DNA of 64,000 nt from contig CAXPZW010000006.1 in the NCBI GenBank assembly GCA_964221845.1, positions 11,297-75,296 on the forward strand, written 5' to 3'. This DNA is from CAXPZW01 sp964221845. Lineage in GTDB: Bacteria > Bacteroidota > Bacteroidia > Flavobacteriales_D > Sanyastnellaceae. The notes under the pieces are model-generated. The model saw only the letters and a program-made list of their open reading frames with translations. It ran no database searches and had not been told where the DNA came from. This document shows positions 59,814 through 64,000 of this stretch, one piece after another. The position numbers and the translations under genes are program-made. Positions within the stretch are counted from its first letter, which is position 1. Each line of letters opens with the position of its first letter.

Positions 59814-60950
59814 TCAGCTTTCGCTGTATGTGGTGATGGTCATGGTCTGGTTGTGCAGCGAGCACGCCGAGAATTCCCGTACCGGGGAGATCTCCCCGTT
59901 GGAGTAGAACCCGGTGTACACCGCATCCTTGCCGAAAATCTCCATCACTGACTCCACTTCTTCGCCCACACGGCCGTCCAGCACGAGCTTGCGGCCCACG
60001 CAGGAGATCATGAGTACAAGCTCGGCTTCGTCGTCGTCGTTGGCGTGCCACGAAGCTTCTGCAGCATCGGCGGCGCCGTCAATCAAGCGATCGAAGTTTG
60101 CCATCATCAGTCGGATTTCAGCGCCCTGGGGAATGTCTCCCGCAAAGGTCATGGAGCCGGCTTCCTCGTCGATGGACAGGATGGTACGCACCACTTGGTC
60201 GCCGTTGGCGGTGAACAGGCTTACCGGGTACAGCAGGGCTGCGCCGGGGAGTTCTTCGGCCTTGGAACCAAGGTATTTCTTGTAGAGATCCAACGCGGGT
60301 TGGTTGTCGAGCTCAAAGAGCACGTTGCCTTGTGAACGGGTGACTTGACGGATGGGACCAAATTCTTCCCAACCGCCGTTGGAACCGTGGCTGACTTTGA
60401 GGTCGGTGCCGTAGTGGCCAATGCCAACGACGCATCCTGAACGCGGCGCTTCGTTCAAGCCCACGAAAGTTTTGGTAAACCGGCCCGCGTCTGCGGCCAA
60501 TCCTCCGGTGATCACCACCTTTTGGTCCAACACGCCGTTGAGGCCTTTCACCAAAGCATCGCCGTTGACCAGGCCGCCGTCAGAAATCACCAACACGTGC
60601 GCCAAGTCTTCACCCACCAGCTTTTGGGCCAGGGCTTCCCCGGCTTCCTTCGAGTCGGCGTAATCGCCGATTTCGATGACCTCGGCGCGGAGTTCGGTCT
60701 TTTCGTACGTGATGGCTGTTGCCGATATGGTGCCGTCCGAGACGTTTTCGCCGGCAATCTCTCCTGCGGTGGAGCTCATCAAAATGTTTGCGTTGGGGAA
60801 CCGCTCACGAAGTTCGGTGTAGCGTTCAGGCACGCCGATTTCATCGACAGCGCCAAAGGCGAGCACCAGGTTGATCTGGTCTGCGGAGGTCTGTGGGGTG
60901 ACCACATTCCATCCGGAGGTGGCGTTCCATACGAGTTGTTCTGTTTTCAT
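59814..60950 (-). CDS. FIST domain protein
   Basis: The 378-aa protein contains the FIST N-terminal domain (about 25-200, with S-S-T-A-G-E-I and G-G-L-A-A-D) and the FIST C-terminal domain (about 215-355, ending G-F-Y-S-N-G-E-I). FIST is a sensory module thought to bind small ligands, often fused to histidine kinases or GGDEF proteins; here it stands alone. No signal peptide is seen. The ATG at 60950 starts the domain; the frame is open upstream with unlikely composition. The ligand is unknown. Confidence 0.87.
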   Translation of the reverse strand: MKTEQLVWNATSGWNVVTPQTSADQINLVLAFGAVDEIGVPERYTELRERFPNANILMSSTAGEIAGENVSDGTISATAITYEKTELRAEVIEIGDYADSKEAGEALAQKLVGEDLAHVLVISDGGLVNGDALVKGLNGVLDQKVVITGGLAADAGRFTKTFVGLNEAPRSGCVVGIGHYGTDLKVSHGSNGGWEEFGPIRQVTRSQGNVLFELDNQPALDLYKKYLGSKAEELPGAALLYPVSLFTANGDQVVRTILSIDEEAGSMTFAGDIPQGAEIRLMMANFDRLIDGAADAAEASWHANDDDEAELVLMISCVGRKLVLDGRVGEEVESVMEIFGKDAVYTGFYSNGEISPVREFSACSLHNQTMTITTYSES

Positions 60951-61100
60951 CAGTTGGGCCTGTCCACTGGGGGCGTTGGTTCTGGTGTCGAATGTATTTC
61001 GACGCCTTGAATTCCGGTGTGGGGGCAAATCTGAAGGAGGGTGTCGGGGGGTTCTTACAGGTTTGATTGTATAACAAATGCATCACAACCAAAAGCGAAC

Positions 61101-61265
61101 ATGACTTCAGCAAACCCACACAATGCACAGCGTGTTCCCGCCACCCCAGACTGGTACGATTTCTCCGGTCCGTTGTGGCAGAAATACCACGCGCAAACCC
61201 GCAAAAAAGTCCGCTTTCCACGCGGATACAAAGAGGTAAGCCTACTCGGGTCCAGCGCAAGCTGA
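61101..61265 (+). CDS. Possible 54-aa protein, function unknown
   Basis: A short frame from ATG 61101 to TGA 61263-61265 encodes a basic, Trp/Tyr-containing peptide with P-D-W-Y-D-F-S-G-P-L-W-Q-K-Y and R-K-K-V-R-F-P-R. It has no membrane segment. A terminator follows 23 bases later, which supports transcription on this strand. Similar peptides are not known to me, and coding status is uncertain. The remaining gap at 60951-61100 shows nothing else clear. Confidence 0.42.
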   Translation: MTSANPHNAQRVPATPDWYDFSGPLWQKYHAQTRKKVRFPRGYKEVSLLGSSAS

Positions 61266-61287
61266 CCGTTCGCAAGGAAATTTGAAA

Positions 61288-61324
61288 CCAAAAAGGGAGC
61301 TCCTGAACCGGGCTCCCTTTTTTT
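61288..61324. terminator. Bidirectional rho-independent terminator
   Basis: AAAGGGAGC and GCTCCCTTT flank a short loop, with A and T runs on both sides. It can end the 54-aa gene on the plus strand and the DUF2723 gene (stop at 61343) on the minus strand. Confidence 0.93.
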
Positions 61325-61342
61325 ATGCATTGATGTGGCGGG

Positions 61343-64000
61343 TTAGAAGCCCGCCGGCAGGCCGATGCGACGGCCGCGGAATTCGTCTTCTTTCAATTCA
61401 AACAACTCTTGCGAAGCGTCCAAACGCTCCTGCAGTTGTTCGATCAACTCCGATTGGGGGTCGTAGATGCGCAGCAGGTCAATCATGGACTTGTTGAGCT
61501 CGATGTTGAGGTTCATGTCCTGACGGTACTCCATGGCGTATTGCGCGTCCAAGGTGCTGTAGTACTCCACTTCGTCTTCCTGGAGCTCAAAGAGGCGCAG
61601 CAACAGCTCAGCACCGGTGGCGCGAGCATCCTCCACCCCAGCACCGTCCAAGTTGGACACCGGCGTCCCCGGAGGCATGCCCAGGGCTCGAATCATGCTG
61701 GAATCGGTGGTCATGGCGTAGTAGTTCTTCACGTACTGGAAGATCACCTGGCCGTAGGGCACGTTCTTCTCAGGCATGACTTGCAGCGCGTAGTCCATGA
61801 CCTTCTTGGCTTTGTCCTCTTTGTTTTCCTCGATGAGGGCCTCGGCGAGGTTGGCCATTTGCAGGCGCATGTTGGTCACCATGCGCAAGTTGTTTTCGTC
61901 CAGGTAGATGCCTGTGGTGTCGTCCATGCCGCCCCACTGGAATTGATCCATCACGTTGGTGTACATGCGATCGGTATCGATGGTGCCTTGGTACAGCGGG
62001 TGCGGATCGTTGGTGCGGATGGGCACCAGTCGGTACGCCAAGCCTTCCAACTGGAAGTGGCGGCCCAAGCCGATGTACGCATCGTTGCCGGTGGTCACTG
62101 CAAAGTAGATGGGGCGCTCCCAGTTGTTGGTGCGAATCAGGTCCAACAGCATCATCGAGTTCTTGGTGATGTAGCGGTTGGGGATTTGCCAACGGATTTC
62201 AGGTACAATCTTGTTTGCGTCTTCGAGGTCCACAGTACCGGTCTCAACAATGCGCGCCGAATCGATCGGGATGCTCAGTCGGTTGGTGGGGAAGCTGTAG
62301 ATCTTCTTGGCTTGACCTTCGATGTAGTTCTTGTCGTCAAGGGCGTATTCCAACACTTCGCTGACAGGGACGAATTGACCTTCGTACTCCTTCTCTGGGT
62401 AGATGTAGATCACATCGCGCGTGCCTTGGCGGTACTTCTGCTCGGGGATGCTGAACGGCACCGGATCTGAGTTATACGCCTTACGTTTCATTTGATCGAT
62501 GTACCAATCGGTGTTGAGCAGCGAGAGGTTGACCACGCGCACATCGGTGCGGTAGCCTTCGACCTCTTGGACGTACCAAAGCGGGAAGGTGTCGTTGTCT
62601 CCGTTGGTGAACAGGATGGCGTTGGGCTCCAGCGAGTCCAGGTAGTTCTTGGCAAAGTCCACACCGGTGCTACGCTTTGCGCGGTTGTGGTCGTCCCAGC
62701 CTTCGGAGGCCATGATCACCGGTACCACCAAACAGAGGATGGATGCCAGCAGTGCGCTGTGCGTGTCCTGAAGCTTGCGCGCCCCAAAACCAAAGACGGC
62801 CAAGGCGGCACTGGCCACAATGGCCATGTACAGCAAGGTGTAACTGAACGCGTGATCCGGTGAGCTCATCAAGCTCTCCATTACGAAAATGGCCGCACCT
62901 GCACCGCAAGCGACGGCTGCGGCAAAACCAATATCCTTGGCCAGCACGCGGCGCGACACTTCGTACAAGGCCACCACGCTCAGTCCAATCCACAGCGCAA
63001 AGGCGTAGAACGAACCCACGTAAGCGTAATCGCGCTCACGCGGCTGCTCGGGGGTCTGGTTGAGGTAGATCACAATGGCCAAGCCTGTCAACAGGAACAA
63101 GAAGCCCACCACGGTAAAGTCTTTGGGGCGGCACACGGCTTGAAACACCAAACCAATCAAGCCCAAAATCAGCGGCAGCAAGAAGAACTTGTTGTAGCCT
63201 TTGTTCATCAGGGCCGTTTCCGGCAGGCGGTCGCGGTTGCCTAGGCGTTCGGCGTCGATCATGGACACCCCGCTGAGCCAGTTGCCGTCGATGATGTTTC
63301 CGCGGCCTTGCTTGTCGTTTTGGCGACCGGCAAAGTTCCACATGAAGTAGCGCCAGTACATGTGGCCCACTTGGTAGTTCATCAAGTAGCGCATGTCCTC
63401 CCCGAAGGTCGGCAGCAGTTGGGCACGCAAACGGTCGCGCTTTTTCTCTACAACACGCATCTCTTTGCTGAGGTCCTCCAGTTGATCGCGGCCGATGCCT
63501 TGATTCTGGTAGTACCCAATGGTGTTGCGGATTTGGTAGTGCATGTCCTCAAGGCTATCGAGTAAGGCCTCGGTTTGCTGCACACGCATGCGCTTGCCCA
63601 AATCGCGCCAGCCCTTGTAATCACTCCACTCCTTGTACGGCTCCAGGTGGTTGGCCTGCGAAGAGTACATGCGGGGGAAGGTGCCGGTGTAACGCTCATC
63701 AAAGTTGGGCAGTGCACCCTTCTTTTCGCCCGAGTCGATGTATTCCTTTTTGAGGAAGTACTTGCTGCTCTGCTTGCTGTCGATGTAGCGTTGGGCGTCA
63801 AATTCGTTGCGGAAGGATTGCACGCGGCGGTCGCCCTTCTTGGTGGACTTCCACACGCTGAAACTCTTGATGAAAGAAGGGTCGCCGTCTTTCTGCGGCT
63901 TGTCGTCCAAGGTAGGGGTGTTAAAGTAGTGACCGGTCAACAGCGGGCGGTCGCCGTACTGCTCGCGGTTGAGGTAGCTGAGCAGGGTGAAGAGGTTCTC
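61343..64000 (-). CDS. DUF2723 multi-pass membrane protein (TMEM260-like), 5' end cut by window edge
   Basis: At least 885 residues of a long membrane protein are present; the frame runs open to the right edge. About six transmembrane helices lie at 62640-63210. The soluble C-terminal half includes T-N-G-D-N-D-T-F-P-L-W-Y-V-Q, typical of DUF2723. Family members are GT-C-like; the human relative TMEM260 is reported to be a protein O-mannosyltransferase. Whether bacterial ones glycosylate proteins is unproven. The catalytic N-terminal loop would be outside the window. A terminator follows the stop. Confidence 0.85.
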   Translation of the reverse strand, partial: ENLFTLLSYLNREQYGDRPLLTGHYFNTPTLDDKPQKDGDPSFIKSFSVWKSTKKGDRRVQSFRNEFDAQRYIDSKQSSKYFLKKEYIDSGEKKGALPNFDERYTGTFPRMYSSQANHLEPYKEWSDYKGWRDLGKRMRVQQTEALLDSLEDMHYQIRNTIGYYQNQGIGRDQLEDLSKEMRVVEKKRDRLRAQLLPTFGEDMRYLMNYQVGHMYWRYFMWNFAGRQNDKQGRGNIIDGNWLSGVSMIDAERLGNRDRLPETALMNKGYNKFFLLPLILGLIGLVFQAVCRPKDFTVVGFLFLLTGLAIVIYLNQTPEQPRERDYAYVGSFYAFALWIGLSVVALYEVSRRVLAKDIGFAAAVACGAGAAIFVMESLMSSPDHAFSYTLLYMAIVASAALAVFGFGARKLQDTHSALLASILCLVVPVIMASEGWDDHNRAKRSTGVDFAKNYLDSLEPNAILFTNGDNDTFPLWYVQEVEGYRTDVRVVNLSLLNTDWYIDQMKRKAYNSDPVPFSIPEQKYRQGTRDVIYIYPEKEYEGQFVPVSEVLEYALDDKNYIEGQAKKIYSFPTNRLSIPIDSARIVETGTVDLEDANKIVPEIRWQIPNRYITKNSMMLLDLIRTNNWERPIYFAVTTGNDAYIGLGRHFQLEGLAYRLVPIRTNDPHPLYQGTIDTDRMYTNVMDQFQWGGMDDTTGIYLDENNLRMVTNMRLQMANLAEALIEENKEDKAKKVMDYALQVMPEKNVPYGQVIFQYVKNYYAMTTDSSMIRALGMPPGTPVSNLDGAGVEDARATGAELLLRLFELQEDEVEYYSTLDAQYAMEYRQDMNLNIELNKSMIDLLRIYDPQSELIEQLQERLDASQELFELKEDEFRGRRIGLPAGF

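Noticed and set aside
1..64000. CRISPR arrays, insertion sequences, prophage or integrative elements
   Set aside because: I found no direct-repeat arrays, transposase or integrase genes, or terminal repeats. The tRNA-Ser at 54567 has no integrase beside it.

Overview
The window is a gene-dense chromosomal stretch from a member of the Bacteroidota, most likely Flavobacteriales. The main evidence is a complete type IX secretion core (PorP/SprF-like protein, GldK, GldL, GldM, GldN), a GldA-type ABC ATPase, several secreted proteins with type A or type B T9SS C-terminal sorting domains, and repeated Bacteroidota-style -7 boxes (TAnnTTTG) close to start codons. The DNA looks GC-rich for this group (GC not calculated), which points to an uncultured or environmental lineage rather than to Flavobacterium itself. 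I see no phage, insertion sequence, integrase or CRISPR array. Most of the window reads as ordinary core genome.

Layout. 1-250: a TPP riboswitch and its promoter, reading left into a gene cut by the window edge. 247-5983: cysQ, rsgA, gldA and a 1011-aa T9SS type B secreted protein. 6398-13161 (minus): the groES-groEL unit, preceded by the operon miaB / sigma-54 activator / lptE / TPR-like protein / secG. 13356-22951 (plus): topA, a ureohydrolase-fold protein that has lost metal ligands, then the T9SS core operon. 23028-34567: an ABC-F ATPase, the minus operon PASTA protein / T9SS protein / rluD, a 1093-aa lipase-like and beta-helix T9SS protein, and purL. 34660-38888: CPBP protease, a cysteine-rich calcium-motif secreted protein with an O-methyltransferase, sucC and a LolD-type ATPase. 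39170-45159: a MarR regulator behind a perfect palindrome, followed by a beta-oxidation operon. 45197-54403: a T9SS type B protein, a 69-aa stand-alone protein, a ferredoxin and ferredoxin reductase pair, a secreted esterase, tadA, a degraded T9SS sorting domain, a MurG-like glycosyltransferase, tatD and asparaginase. 54567-64000: tRNA-Ser(GGA), an ExbB/ExbD energising operon, a 2-hydroxyacid dehydrogenase, mgtE, a FIST protein, a possible 54-aa gene and a DUF2723 membrane protein cut by the right edge.

How it works together. Envelope biogenesis and secretion dominate. SecG serves the Sec pathway that feeds the periplasm; LptE and the LolD-type ATPase serve outer-membrane assembly; GldK-N with the PorP/SprF-like protein forms the T9SS; and five intact secreted proteins in the window carry its sorting signals. 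The ExbB/ExbD operon probably energises TonB- or Tol-type outer-membrane processes. The rest is housekeeping: tRNA modification, ribosome maturation, chaperonin, topoisomerase, purine synthesis, TCA cycle and fatty-acid degradation.

I did not find a clearly new multi-gene system. The best leads are the ureohydrolase-like pseudoenzyme next to the T9SS genes, the remnant T9SS sorting domain at 51323-51499, the sigma-54-like element ahead of groES, the MarR palindrome, and two small free-standing genes.
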